A stretch of 64,000 nt of DNA from Cellulophaga sp. F20128 (GCF_023015805.1 NZ_JALKBA010000001.1:248001-312000), one strand, 5' to 3'; counted from the stretch's first letter, positions 1-9,871 are shown. The notes: generated by a model not told the origin, from the letters alone. Translations and numbers: made by a program.

Positions 1-2
1 AA

Positions 3-2609
3 CCTACTGGTGGCAGCAATGATTCCCAACCCCAATGGATGGGGAATTCTGTGTATTTTATTAGTGATAGGGATGGCGAATTTAATTTATACAGTTATAA
101 TACATCTACTAAGGCAATTGCGAAACGCACAGATTATACCAATTTCCCAATTGTAAATATTGCAGCACATAATGAGGCAATCATTTTTGAACAAGCCGGA
201 TCCTTGCATATTTACAATACTAAAACCAATGTTTCTAATACCCTTACTATTAATATTGCCACTGATTTATTGGAACTGAGAGAACGTTATGTATCTGGTG
301 AAAAGTATGTGCGTTCCGGATCAATTTCTCCTTCTGGCGCTAGAGCTGTTGTTGATTTTAGAGGGGATATTGTAACCGTTCCCGCTGAAAAAGGAGACCC
401 TAAAAATCTTACTGCAACTACCGGAATACATGAAAAATTTCCAGAATGGTCACCAGACGGAACGGCTATCGCCTATTTCTCTGATGCATCTGGTGAGTAC
501 AGCTTACATATTAAAAATATTGATTCTGGAAATGCAAACACTATTCCAGTAATAGGAACCGGTTTTTATGCCAATATTCATTGGTCTCCAGATAGCAAAA
601 AAATAAGTTATGTTGATAATGGCCGTAATTTGTACGTTACAGAAATTGCGACAAAAAAGACGACAAAAATAGCTCAAGACATCATGTTTTTGCCTGGAGA
701 TATTAGAGACCTTTTTGGAAGTTGGTCTCATGATTCTAATTGGATTTCATACACGATAATAACGGACACCAATTTTGAAAAAGCCTACGCCTATTCCCTT
801 CTAGAAAATAAATCGCACCCTCTTTCAGATGGCCTATCCAATGTTTCTGAACCCGTTTTTGATCCCAGTGGAAAATACCTCTATATGTTAGCCTCCACCG
901 ATGCAGGTCCTTTGGTAAACTGGTTTGATCAGTCTAATATTGACAAAGAATTAACGCACTCTATCTATATGGTAACCCTACAAAAGGAAGTGCTATCTCC
1001 TTTGGCTAAAGAAAACGATACAGAAGAACCAAAAACGGTCAAAAAGGAAGAGGACAAAAAAGAAGCCAAACCCACAACTCTCGTCTTAAAAATAGATTGG
1101 GATGGTCTTCAAGAGCGCATACTAAGTTTACCCATAAAACCTGGTGTATACAGTAATTTAAACTTAGCCAAAGAAGGTGAATTATATTATGTATCCTCTT
1201 CTTTCCACTCGCCAGAATCGCAGCTCAACAAATTTGATTTTAAGGAACGCAAAAGTGAAGAGTTGATGGCTGTTAGCCATTTTCAAGTTTCGGCAAATGG
1301 CGAAAAAATGCTGTATGGAAACGAAGGTTCATGGTATATTTCCGATCTAGGAACACCCTCAAAAAAAGGGCCAGTGAATTTAAATGCCATTAGCATAAAG
1401 ATAAACCCGAAAGACGAATGGACTAATATTTTTAATGAAGCATGGCGGGTTAATAGAGATTATTTTTATGATCCCGGTATGCATGGAGCCGACTGGAATG
1501 CTATGAAAGTTAAGTACCAACCCTTTTTAAAAGACATCGCTTGTAGGAGCGATTTATATCGTGTTATGCAATGGATGTTTAGCGAGCTTTCCGTTGGTCA
1601 TCATCGTTTTTCAAGCTTCGGAGATCGGCTCAATGCTCCAAAACAAATTGCAGGTGGTTTATTAGGCGCCAATTATATAGTGAAAAATAATCGTTATCAA
1701 ATTCATAAGATTTTCGGTGGGTTAAATTGGACCCCTGATTTACGCTCCCCATTAACAGAACCAGGGGTGGCTATTAATGAAGGTGATTATATCCTATCCG
1801 TTAACGGTAAAAACTTGGTTGGAACTGATAATATCTATAGTTTTTTTGAAAATACAGCCGATAAAATTGTAACGCTTCAAGTTAGTAAAAATGCAAATGG
1901 GTCTAACGCTAGAACCTATAAGGTAACCCCTTTGGAAACAGAATGGGCCCTACGCAATAGAGACTGGGTGGAAGCTAATATGAAAAAAGTACATGCAGCT
2001 ACAAACGGAGAAGTTGCCTATGTATATGTACCTAATACCAGTGTTGATGGCTTTAATTATTTTAAACGTTATTTCTATCCACAAGCCAACAAAAAAGCCA
2101 TAATAATTGACGAACGTTTTAATGGAGGTGGTTCATTGGCCGATTATTATATCGATATTTTAAAACGTCCTGAACAAGCCCATTGGAACTTTAGGTACGG
2201 AAAGGACTTAAAATCACCGAGTGCTTCCATACAAGGCCCTAAAGTGATGATTACGGATGAAACCGCAGGTTCTGGCGGCGACTATCTACCATGGCTATTT
2301 AGAAAGTTTAAGGTAGGAACCATCGTTGGTAAACGTACTTGGGGTGGCCTTGTAGGTGTATTGGGATATCCTGAATTTATTGATGGAGGTATTGTTACGG
2401 CTCCCAATGTCGCCTTCTATACAGAAAACGGATTTCGAGTGGAAAATGAAGGTGTTGCGCCAGATATTGAAGTGGAACAATGGCCAGAACTGGTCATTAA
2501 TGGCCATGACCCACAATTAGAAAAAGCAATTGAAATAGCACTGAAACAACTCAAGGAGAATCCACCAAAAACGATGAAGACACCAGCCTACCCAATTAAA
2601 ACGAAGTAG
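3..2609 (+). CDS. Tricorn-like S41 family protease, 5' end cut by the window
   Basis: This is a large secreted or periplasmic serine protease of the tricorn type (peptidase family S41), which trims peptides. The reading frame is open to the left edge, and the residues before the first ATG (PTGGSNDSQPQW) continue the family sequence, so the N-terminus lies outside the window. What remains is a beta-propeller of WD/PD40-like repeats (about residues 1-440), a charged Glu/Lys linker, a C1-like domain with the GHHRF segment expected to carry the catalytic His, a PDZ domain (about 530-620), and the S41 core with DERFNGGG and the nucleophile motif TAGSGGD. About 200 residues seem to be missing compared with full-length family members of roughly 1070 residues. 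Confidence 0.93.
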   Translation, partial: PTGGSNDSQPQWMGNSVYFISDRDGEFNLYSYNTSTKAIAKRTDYTNFPIVNIAAHNEAIIFEQAGSLHIYNTKTNVSNTLTINIATDLLELRERYVSGEKYVRSGSISPSGARAVVDFRGDIVTVPAEKGDPKNLTATTGIHEKFPEWSPDGTAIAYFSDASGEYSLHIKNIDSGNANTIPVIGTGFYANIHWSPDSKKISYVDNGRNLYVTEIATKKTTKIAQDIMFLPGDIRDLFGSWSHDSNWISYTIITDTNFEKAYAYSLLENKSHPLSDGLSNVSEPVFDPSGKYLYMLASTDAGPLVNWFDQSNIDKELTHSIYMVTLQKEVLSPLAKENDTEEPKTVKKEEDKKEAKPTTLVLKIDWDGLQERILSLPIKPGVYSNLNLAKEGELYYVSSSFHSPESQLNKFDFKERKSEELMAVSHFQVSANGEKMLYGNEGSWYISDLGTPSKKGPVNLNAISIKINPKDEWTNIFNEAWRVNRDYFYDPGMHGADWNAMKVKYQPFLKDIACRSDLYRVMQWMFSELSVGHHRFSSFGDRLNAPKQIAGGLLGANYIVKNNRYQIHKIFGGLNWTPDLRSPLTEPGVAINEGDYILSVNGKNLVGTDNIYSFFENTADKIVTLQVSKNANGSNARTYKVTPLETEWALRNRDWVEANMKKVHAATNGEVAYVYVPNTSVDGFNYFKRYFYPQANKKAIIIDERFNGGGSLADYYIDILKRPEQAHWNFRYGKDLKSPSASIQGPKVMITDETAGSGGDYLPWLFRKFKVGTIVGKRTWGGLVGVLGYPEFIDGGIVTAPNVAFYTENGFRVENEGVAPDIEVEQWPELVINGHDPQLEKAIEIALKQLKENPPKTMKTPAYPIKTK

Positions 2610-2658
2610 TAGCAAGGAACTTATTTTTCATAACAAACAGCAGGATAGTAAAAAAACG

Positions 2659-3099
2659 ATGATAAGACCGTATAAACCAGCAGATAAACCGCATTTATTG
2701 AGAATATTTGCTCTTAACACGCCAAAATATTTTGACATTACAGAAGTTCAGGATTTTGAAGCCTATCTAGCCCAAAAGGCAGCTACTTATTTGACGGTAG
2801 AAGTAGACCATATTATTGTTGGTGGAACAGGTTATTATATCCATAAAAAGGACAATTCTGGTCGAATTACCTGGATATTTTTTGATCCAAACTATTCAGG
2901 ACAAGGCTTGGGTAAACAATCGGTACTTTATTGCTTAGAACTATTAAGAAAAGATAAACGGGTAGAAAAATTTATAGTAACAACATCCCAATTGGCTTAT
3001 AAATTTTTTGAGAAATTTGATTATAGTATCACTCGAATTGAGAAAAATTATTGGGGAGAAGGTCTTGACTTATACGAAATGGAAAAAACAAACAACTAA
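2659..3099 (+). CDS. GNAT family N-acetyltransferase
   Basis: A 146-residue protein of the GNAT acetyltransferase fold, expected to move an acetyl group from acetyl-CoA to an amine. The segment WIFFDPNYSGQGLGKQSV matches the family's motif A, with the acetyl-CoA pyrophosphate-binding Q/R-x-x-G-x-G/A pattern represented by SGQGLGK. A C-terminal strand (FEKFDYSITR) follows in the usual place. The substrate cannot be read from the sequence. It lies 49 bases after the tricorn-like protease on the same strand and could be transcribed with it. The length is normal for the family. Confidence 0.9.
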   Translation: MIRPYKPADKPHLLRIFALNTPKYFDITEVQDFEAYLAQKAATYLTVEVDHIIVGGTGYYIHKKDNSGRITWIFFDPNYSGQGLGKQSVLYCLELLRKDKRVEKFIVTTSQLAYKFFEKFDYSITRIEKNYWGEGLDLYEMEKTNN

Positions 3100-3154
3100 A
3101 GACCCCTAACAATTATACCTAAAACAGAACCTTAAAAAGCTTATACTTAAAAAA

Positions 3155-3553
3155 ATGAAAACAATAACCAGAATTATTCTTATCACCTTACTCATTGGGA
3201 TTGCTGCTTGCAATTCCAATAAAAAACAAGAATCTACAAAAGAAGAACATGCCGTTACAGCAAAAACTGAAAAGAAAAAAAAGGCCTTGACCGAGTATGA
3301 AAATTTAAAATTTTCAGCATTTTATCAAGATATTAAAAATGAAATATCTGATCATCGCTTGATCTCGACCAACGCTCCTGGAAAAATTACGGAAATAATT
3401 CTTGTCGATAAAACAAATGGGCATTACGCAGTAACATTAGACACTTTATTTCTGATACCCGATATGCCTAAAATGAATCAAATATGGGAATTTAGTCAAG
3501 TTGCAAATAGCACAATTAAACATGTAAAATACATTGAAAAGAAACTGGAATAA
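3155..3553 (+). CDS. Small hypothetical lipoprotein
   Basis: A 132-residue protein that I do not recognise. It begins with a lipoprotein signal peptide: a short basic start, a hydrophobic stretch and the lipobox IAAC at about residues 16-19. A lysine- and glutamate-rich linker follows (about 20-45), then a globular domain with alternating hydrophobic residues. It is probably anchored in the membrane facing the periplasm. It follows the GNAT gene by about 55 bases. No catalytic motif is visible, so no function is proposed. Confidence 0.72.
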   Translation: MKTITRIILITLLIGIAACNSNKKQESTKEEHAVTAKTEKKKKALTEYENLKFSAFYQDIKNEISDHRLISTNAPGKITEIILVDKTNGHYAVTLDTLFLIPDMPKMNQIWEFSQVANSTIKHVKYIEKKLE

Positions 3554-3818
3554 ACCACGAACAGCGTATTCCTAAAATAGAGTTGTGCAAAACATCCATT
3601 CAATGCAAACCATACTATTTGTTATGCTCATATTTTGACCTTCATATTCAGTGGCATTCATTTGGTTGAAATGGATGCCTCTGGTATTGGAAAAATAATG
3701 GAGTTATTACCAGCCTTATAAGGAACAACGCAATAAATTTATGCATATTTGTAGCCCCTACTCCCCAAAAACATAAGAATGAATTGGGCATAAACAGGAA
3801 AATTAAAACACAAACAAT

Positions 3819-4010
3819 ATGAGAAAAACCTTTTTAATTATAGGAATGGTACTCGCTTTACTAAATGTAACCTATAGCTTTTTCAGAACGGAGGATACTG
3901 CAATTCTTTTTGGAATTGAAATGAATATTTGGGTATATCGTTTTATTTGGTTCGCTATGGCAGCACTACTGTTTAACGGTTACAGAAAAGAGCAAGGGAG
4001 AAACAGCTAA
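3819..4010 (+). CDS. Small two-helix membrane protein
   Basis: A 63-residue hydrophobic protein with two predicted transmembrane helices, at about residues 5-22 and 38-55, and a basic tail (RKEQGRNS). I do not recognise a family. It is followed after 12 bases by another small membrane protein, suggesting a two-gene transcript. The start has a basic residue pair right after Met, as expected for a membrane-inserted N-terminus. The evidence for coding is the length, the hydrophobic pattern and the tight spacing. Confidence 0.6.
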   Translation: MRKTFLIIGMVLALLNVTYSFFRTEDTAILFGIEMNIWVYRFIWFAMAALLFNGYRKEQGRNS

Positions 4011-4022
4011 TCCGTTTTTATT

Positions 4023-4388
4023 ATGACAATCAATATGAAAGATAAAAAAATAGGTGCTACTGTATTGAAGTGGCTTCCTTCTATAATTCTAACTTTGATT
4101 TTTATCCCAAACGCTTTCCTTAAAATACTTGGCTCTAACCCCATAGATAAAGTTGTTACCAACAGACATGTTCTCATTGGTGCGGGTCTTTTTTTGGTAC
4201 TGGCCACAGTTCTATTTTTATACAACAAAACCTTACTTCTTGGAACAACGCTATTAGCCTTGCACATGACTTGTATTGTTCTTATTCACCTCTACAAAGG
4301 CAAACCAGCTGAAGTTGCTATTCTAATTGTAATAGCAACTATTTTTGCAGCTTATATTCGGAAACCAACATTGTTTCAACCACGGTAA
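4023..4388 (+). CDS. DoxX-like four-helix membrane protein
   Basis: A 121-residue integral membrane protein with four hydrophobic helices (about residues 14-35, 44-66, 72-90 and 97-112). The pattern resembles DoxX-like small membrane proteins, in particular the segment with FLKILGSNP after the first helix, but the similarity is weak. An alternative start is Met5, at 4035. It sits directly behind the 63-residue membrane protein and the two are probably co-transcribed. The role is unknown; some DoxX-like proteins interact with quinones or oxidoreductases, which is not shown here. Confidence 0.68.
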   Translation: MTINMKDKKIGATVLKWLPSIILTLIFIPNAFLKILGSNPIDKVVTNRHVLIGAGLFLVLATVLFLYNKTLLLGTTLLALHMTCIVLIHLYKGKPAEVAILIVIATIFAAYIRKPTLFQPR

Positions 4389-4505
4389 AAATTCGTAACG
4401 CATCCCATTTATTACCGACTTACAACCCTTTGCCGTTCTTCCCAGAAGTAAGGTTCCATTTTTAATTACTAAATTTGAGAATACTAACATTACAAGCATT
4501 TGTAA

Positions 4506-5924
4506 ATGACTCGGACTACAATGAGAAACAGTATTTTTATTTTATTACTATCGTTATTCCTTATATCCTGTACCCAAAAAGTTAAAAAACCCAATATTAT
4601 TTATGTTTTTGCTGATCAATGGCGGGCACAAGCAATGGGCTACGCTGGCAACCCAGATGTGAAAACGCCTAATTTTGACAAGCTTGCATCCGAAGGGATT
4701 TCGTTTACCAATGCCATTTCTACCAGCCCCGTATGTACACCCTATAGAGCTATGCTCTTAACTGGGCAATATATCTTGAAAAATGGGATGTTTATGAATG
4801 ATGTATCCCTAGACCCCGAAGCCAATAGTTTTGGTAAGCTCCTTAAAGAAGAGGGTTATACTACAGCCTATATTGGAAAATGGCATGTTGATGGCCAAGA
4901 CCGTTCAGCCTTTATTCCTAAGGAAAGGCGACAAGGTTTCGATTATTGGAAGGTATTAGCCTGCACGCATAGTTATAACAACTCTAATTATTGGGGCAAT
5001 GACGACAAATTGCATCAATGGGATGGTTATGATGCTAAAGCACAAACCGAAGATGCCATTGCCTATATTGAGGAGCAATCTAAAAGTGATACTCCTTTTA
5101 GTTTGATGCTCTCTTGGGGTCCACCGCATGCACCTTATAAAACGGCTCCTAAAGAATTCCAAGATTTATACGAAAATATGGATATACAGTTACGACCTAA
5201 TGTACCTGAAGAACTAGCCCAACAAACAAAAGAATCACTAAGAGGATACTACGCACATTGCTCTGCCCTAGATAGTTATATTAAGCAATTGCAAGATGCC
5301 ATTAAGCGTAGTAATATTGAAGACAATACTATTTTTGTTTTTACGTCAGACCACGGCGATATGATTAATAGTCAAGGCCAAATTAAGAAACAAAAAATCT
5401 ATGAAGAATCGGCCAAAGTTCCTTTTATCATTAAATATCCAAGGTTATTTGGAACAGCAGCAAAGAAGAGTGATTTCCTATTAAATACTTTGGATATACT
5501 TCCTACGCTATTAGGCATGTCTGGCTTAGCCATCCCTGATGATTTGGATGGAGAAGATATTACCGATATACTATTAGGTAAAAAAGCAGATACCAGAGAA
5601 GCTTCGCTTGTGGCTTGTGTACAACCTTTTGGACAATGGAATAGGAGCCGCGGCGGGCGGGAGTTTAGAGGGGTAATTACAAAAAAATATACCTACGCCA
5701 AAGGCTTATCAGGCGATTGGCTACTTTTTGATAATAGTACTGATCCTTATCAATTACACAACCTTACTGAAAACCCAGACTTTACATCAGTTGCGAAAGA
5801 TTTAGACCAATTGTTGAGTGCAGAACTCAACCGTTTGGATGATGAATTTTTGCCGGGCGCTGCCTATATAGAAAAATGGGGCTACAAGCTTGATGCTACC
5901 GAAACAGTGCCCTATATCAATTGA
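4506..5924 (+). CDS. Formylglycine-dependent sulfatase (family S1), lipoprotein
   Basis: An arylsulfatase-type enzyme that removes sulfate esters, probably from algal polysaccharides. It has a lipoprotein signal peptide ending in the lipobox LISC (about residue 22), so it should be anchored in an outer or inner membrane. The core has the FADQWR calcium-binding segment, the activation motif C-T-P-Y-R within CTPYRAMLLTG (the Cys is converted to formylglycine), YIGKWH, and the C-terminal TSDHGD motif. The length is normal for the family. Met6 (4521) gives a more typical lipoprotein start and is a good alternative. The gene stands alone; the substrate is inferred only from the general genome style. 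Confidence 0.93.
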   Translation: MTRTTMRNSIFILLLSLFLISCTQKVKKPNIIYVFADQWRAQAMGYAGNPDVKTPNFDKLASEGISFTNAISTSPVCTPYRAMLLTGQYILKNGMFMNDVSLDPEANSFGKLLKEEGYTTAYIGKWHVDGQDRSAFIPKERRQGFDYWKVLACTHSYNNSNYWGNDDKLHQWDGYDAKAQTEDAIAYIEEQSKSDTPFSLMLSWGPPHAPYKTAPKEFQDLYENMDIQLRPNVPEELAQQTKESLRGYYAHCSALDSYIKQLQDAIKRSNIEDNTIFVFTSDHGDMINSQGQIKKQKIYEESAKVPFIIKYPRLFGTAAKKSDFLLNTLDILPTLLGMSGLAIPDDLDGEDITDILLGKKADTREASLVACVQPFGQWNRSRGGREFRGVITKKYTYAKGLSGDWLLFDNSTDPYQLHNLTENPDFTSVAKDLDQLLSAELNRLDDEFLPGAAYIEKWGYKLDATETVPYIN

Positions 5925-5984
5925 TTTTTACTAAAAACAAAAGCGAACCTCTCACTATTAATTTGGTGCAAAGAACTAAAACAA

Positions 5985-6635
5985 ATGGAAGAAACAATTC
6001 GAATTTTTATTTACATCCATGCCTTTTTTGGTGGCCTTGGATTAATAATGGGCCTTGGAAGTATCATCGTAAAAAAGGGAAGTGTACCTCATAAAAAAAT
6101 GGGAAAATTATTTTCTATTGGTATGATTACAAGTTCACTTATTATCATACCCATTTCTTGGATGCCCAATCACGAGAATACCTTTCTTTTTCTTATTGGA
6201 TTATTCACCATTTATTTGGTGGTTTCTGGAAACCAAATATTGACCTTTAAGTCCAAAAAGATAAAACAAGCGAAACCCTTACATTGGATAACCTCCGGAA
6301 CAATGCTTCTACTTTCTACGATTATGGTTCTATACGGCGCTTATGGCTTGTTAAAAGGCAATACAGCCTATTTCCTTTTTATATTTTTTGGCGGTTTTGG
6401 ACTTTCATTGACCATTAGGGACTTTTTATTTTATAAGAAATTGAAGGTTACCAACAACAAATGGCTTGCAAATCATATTGGCAAAATGATTGGCGCTTTT
6501 ATAGCATCCGTTACAGCTTTTATTGTTGCCGGATTAGGAATAGGAAATCTTATGGCTTGGATTTTACCCTCTATACTTGGAACCATTTATATTGTGTATT
6601 GGAGAAGGAAATTAAAACCAAAAATAGCTGTCTAG
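5985..6635 (+). CDS. Multi-pass membrane protein, DUF2306-like
   Basis: A 216-residue integral membrane protein with about six or seven hydrophobic helices. The first helix carries IHAFFGG and the loop SVPHKKMGKLF, and a later loop has NHIGKM. Conserved His and Gly-Lys pairs of this sort occur in DUF2306-like proteins, whose function is unknown. The gene follows the sulfatase by 60 bases but shares no obvious function with it. The length and the pattern of helices make coding almost certain; the family assignment is tentative. Confidence 0.78.
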   Translation: MEETIRIFIYIHAFFGGLGLIMGLGSIIVKKGSVPHKKMGKLFSIGMITSSLIIIPISWMPNHENTFLFLIGLFTIYLVVSGNQILTFKSKKIKQAKPLHWITSGTMLLLSTIMVLYGAYGLLKGNTAYFLFIFFGGFGLSLTIRDFLFYKKLKVTNNKWLANHIGKMIGAFIASVTAFIVAGLGIGNLMAWILPSILGTIYIVYWRRKLKPKIAV

Positions 6636-6806
6636 TAATTGTTTTCCAAAGCTTGCACACCATCCCAAAAGGTCGGATGTTCTGTTGGTTTTTTTATCTT
6701 ATACCAAGGAACTAACCTAGTATAAATAGGTTGTTTGCGGTGTTAAATATGGCCTGATTTTTAAAATGTCATAATATTGACGCAACCATTAAACACCTTT
6801 CTTGCA

Positions 6807-6814
6807 TACATTTG
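6807..6814 (+). promoter_or_regulatory. Bacteroidota -7 element (TACATTTG)
   Basis: A perfect TAnnTTTG match 20 bases before the HTH-membrane regulator start. No good -33 TTTG is found at the expected spacing, so this is a moderate promoter call. Confidence 0.45.
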
Positions 6815-6834
6815 CTTAGATATAGCTCATAAAA

Positions 6835-7425
6835 ATGAAACAACTGAACCTTTCAGACCGCGCAAAGGAATTAAGGCTACAAAATGGGTTGTCCCAAGAA
6901 GTAGTAGCAGATGAATCTGGCTTAAGCTTAAGGACAATACAACGTATTGAAAACAACGAAACGGTACCCAGAGGCGATACATTGAATAGGTTAGCCAAAG
7001 CCCTTAATACTACCTCTGACCAGCTCATTGATAGTGTTGTTTTAGAAGACCTAAAATATAAAAATTTAATGTCTATATCGGTGCTCAGTTTTTTGTTTTT
7101 CCCTTTGCTAGGAATACTTATTCCTCTCCTCTTGTGGCGTTATAAAAAAAATAAAATCAAAGGAGTTCATGAATTGGGCAAGGCCATTCTAAATTTTGAA
7201 ATAACCTGGTCGCTTGTATTATTTCTATACTATTATTTTTTGTTTTCAGGTCTCTACTTTAAATATGTAGATTATTATATAGATAGCCCCTACTTTTTTA
7301 CAAAAACATTAATACCCGTTTTCATTATGTACGGTTATAACTTTATCATTGTAATTCTAAATATTTTTAAAGTTTCTAACGGTAAAACACACAAATACAT
7401 TCCAGCGATCAAGTTTCTAAAATAG
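6835..7425 (+). CDS. XRE-type HTH regulator with membrane domain (DUF4870-like)
   Basis: The N-terminal 65 residues are an XRE/Cro-like helix-turn-helix: RLQNGLSQEVVADESGLSLRTI is the HTH core, with the ERIENNE-like RIENNETVPRGDTL after it. The C-terminal part has about four hydrophobic helices and resembles the DUF4870 membrane domain. A DNA-binding head joined to membrane helices suggests a membrane-tethered regulator or sensor; targets are unknown. A -7 element lies just upstream. The protein is 196 residues and ends before a bidirectional terminator. Confidence 0.85.
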   Translation: MKQLNLSDRAKELRLQNGLSQEVVADESGLSLRTIQRIENNETVPRGDTLNRLAKALNTTSDQLIDSVVLEDLKYKNLMSISVLSFLFFPLLGILIPLLLWRYKKNKIKGVHELGKAILNFEITWSLVLFLYYYFLFSGLYFKYVDYYIDSPYFFTKTLIPVFIMYGYNFIIVILNIFKVSNGKTHKYIPAIKFLK

Positions 7426-7524
7426 GAGTTTAGGTAAAGAAACAGTCAAAGGATTTCACGCTCATTTAAAAATTTCACGATATTAACTATTTTCAGCCAT
7501 TATTACCCAGAACACTATAAAACG

Positions 7525-7556
7525 AAAACCCCAACCTACTATGGCTGGGGTTTTTT
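7525..7556. terminator. Bidirectional Rho-independent terminator
   Basis: A nine-base perfect stem (AAAACCCCA with TGGGGTTTT), plus two more C-G pairs after one mismatch, followed by a T run on the plus strand and preceded by an A run. It lies between two convergent genes, the HTH-membrane regulator and the PiT transporter, and can serve both. Confidence 0.85.
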
Positions 7557-7576
7557 CAATATTCATTCCTACGCTA

Positions 7577-9871
7577 TTACTCTGATATCGTCGCTGGAGG
7601 TATACTACTGTCATGTTCTTTGTAATACAACTCTAACATATTCATGGTAGCAGTCATTAAATCTTTAGTCTCTATCAATAAAGAGAAATAAAGGGTCGTA
7701 TTTTTAGGACTAGATTCTTCTGTTCTAGTTCGTTCTACCTGTTTCTGTATTTTTTCAGACAATAAAGCAAACAAATCGTCTTTTTCATTGATAAGAACCC
7801 CTATTTTTTCAATAGCACGAGAATCAAAAGCAATCTGAGTTTCGCTTAAAATATGATCTAACTTATAGTTAATCTCTTTTAACTCTTTTATTTGATTGTA
7901 TTTTAATTTTTTGTGGTTATTGTTAATATGCTTGTATGATATTTTAGTAATATACTCCAAGGACTGGGCCATATCTTGTAAATATCCTAAAATATTGATA
8001 TAAAAATCACTTGCTCCTACGCTTGCGTCATCCAAGTTTTTTATAAAGTAAAAGATATGATCTCTTAAGTCATCAATTTCATCTGTAAGTTTAACAACTC
8101 CTTTTTTATTCTTTTTAAGAATATCCAAGTTCTGCTTTGCAAGACCGTCTATCGCATTTGTATAAATTTTGTTTGTTCTTTTAACAACATTAGAAGTGTT
8201 TTTAACACTCTCAGCGATTACCCCTTGCACAGAACTGCTTTCTGCTCTTCGCAAGCTATCTTCTGCCTTAATCTCTTTCGATTTTTTATTGTATGAAATA
8301 TAGTTTCTAGCCAACAATAACACGGCAACAAATAATAAAATGGCAATTGCAGCCCCTGTTCCAAAATTAATTAAGGTTAAAATAATACCGGAAGCGGTAA
8401 AGGCTATGATAGCCGTACCAAACCATCCACCAATCACATTTAACACACCTGCTACTCTATACACTGCACTTTCTGCTCCCCAAGCCCTATCTGCCAAGGA
8501 AGTTCCCATAGCCACCATAAACGTCACATATGTGGTAGATAACGGCAACTTGTAAGAGGTAGCAATAGAAATTAGAATACCAGCAACCATTAAATTCACA
8601 GCCGCTCTAACCATATCAAAGGCTGGCATTTCATAGGTTTTATCCTTAGAAAGCGCTATGGTTTGTTTTTGAAATTTAGTTTCTATTTTATCAGATACCG
8701 ATTTAGGTAGTATGGTGTCGGTATACTGTGAAATTGCCATCCCTAATCTAACGATACTTCTAGATAAAAAATTAGGTTCAAATCGCTCTTTTCCTTCTCC
8801 TTCTCGTGATAAGTTTATTTCTGTTTCTGCAACATAGCGTGCCTTTTTAGAAAACCATAAGGTTGCCACCATAATCATACCAGATAAGAATAATAATAAA
8901 GTAGGCGTAGGCACTTTTTCAGAAAGAATTTCCATGCTAAACTCTGTAGCCAATTGACCCGAAGCTACCCACTCCATGTACGATTGATAAGCTGCAATAG
9001 GAACACCTATAAAGTTAACTAAATCATTACCTGCAAAGGCCAAGGCCAAGGCAAAGGTTCCAACCCCTATAATTAATTTGTAAATATTAACCTTTGCAAA
9101 AACAGTTAACAGATACGCAATTAATGACCAAAGTACAAAGTTAGCCAATACAATACCTAACCATTCTGTTTCCAAAAAGTCTTTAATGGTAAGTCCGCCT
9201 AAGAAAGTAAAGTGTTCACTCCCATAGGCTGTACCTTTTATCCCTTTCATAAAGATAAAATAGGTTATTGCTGATAAGGCTATACCACCAAACAAGGCGC
9301 CTACCCATCTTGCCTTCTTTTCAAAATCATAGGACAATAACAATCGAGACACCCACTGCACCAGAGCACCTATGGAAAATGCCACAACGACCGAGAGCAG
9401 GATTCCCAATATAATTTCAGTGGCTTTAGAAGTATTGATATAATTCACCAGTTCTGAAAAACTACCCCCAGCATTTAATATTTTAATTAAAGCCATAGCT
9501 ACCGCCGCTCCTAACAATTCAAAAACAATAGACACCGTTGTAGAAGTTGGCATCCCAAGCGTATTAAAAAAATCGAGCAGCAATATGTCGGTAATCATTA
9601 CAGCCATAAAAATGAACATAATTTCATTGAAGTAGAATTCCCCAGGATTAAAAATTCCCTTTCGGGCAACTTCCATCATACCACTTGAAAATATGGCTCC
9701 CAGCGCTATACCAACACTGGCTACTATCATGATTGTTCTAAAAGAAATCGCTTTAGAACCTATTGCAGAATTTAAAAAATTAACAGCATCATTACTAACA
9801 CCAACTACAAGGTCTGCCACAGCTAGCACAGCTAAGGCAATAATCATTATAAGGTAAATATTACTCTCCAT
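7577..9871 (-). CDS. PiT family inorganic phosphate transporter with PhoU-like C-terminal extension
   Basis: A low-affinity phosphate transporter of the PiT family (cation- or proton-coupled, inner membrane). Both signature repeats are visible: VGVSNDAVNFLNSAIG near the N-terminus and AFAGNDLVNFIGVP near residue 280. There are about ten to twelve hydrophobic helices up to roughly residue 520. The last 240 residues are soluble, helical and rich in charge, resembling a PhoU-type domain fused to the transporter. At 764 residues the protein is much longer than enterobacterial PitA (about 500). It follows the porin gene by 71 bases and probably shares its transcript, so phosphate passes the outer and then the inner membrane. 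Confidence 0.93.
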   Translation of the reverse strand: MESNIYLIMIIALAVLAVADLVVGVSNDAVNFLNSAIGSKAISFRTIMIVASVGIALGAIFSSGMMEVARKGIFNPGEFYFNEIMFIFMAVMITDILLLDFFNTLGMPTSTTVSIVFELLGAAVAMALIKILNAGGSFSELVNYINTSKATEIILGILLSVVVAFSIGALVQWVSRLLLSYDFEKKARWVGALFGGIALSAITYFIFMKGIKGTAYGSEHFTFLGGLTIKDFLETEWLGIVLANFVLWSLIAYLLTVFAKVNIYKLIIGVGTFALALAFAGNDLVNFIGVPIAAYQSYMEWVASGQLATEFSMEILSEKVPTPTLLLFLSGMIMVATLWFSKKARYVAETEINLSREGEGKERFEPNFLSRSIVRLGMAISQYTDTILPKSVSDKIETKFQKQTIALSKDKTYEMPAFDMVRAAVNLMVAGILISIATSYKLPLSTTYVTFMVAMGTSLADRAWGAESAVYRVAGVLNVIGGWFGTAIIAFTASGIILTLINFGTGAAIAILLFVAVLLLARNYISYNKKSKEIKAEDSLRRAESSSVQGVIAESVKNTSNVVKRTNKIYTNAIDGLAKQNLDILKKNKKGVVKLTDEIDDLRDHIFYFIKNLDDASVGASDFYINILGYLQDMAQSLEYITKISYKHINNNHKKLKYNQIKELKEINYKLDHILSETQIAFDSRAIEKIGVLINEKDDLFALLSEKIQKQVERTRTEESSPKNTTLYFSLLIETKDLMTATMNMLELYYKEHDSSIPPATISE

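Noticed and set aside
6461-6715. An 84-codon frame overlapping the end of the DUF2306-like gene
   Set aside because: It is a shifted frame of the membrane-protein gene with unlikely composition and no start signal.
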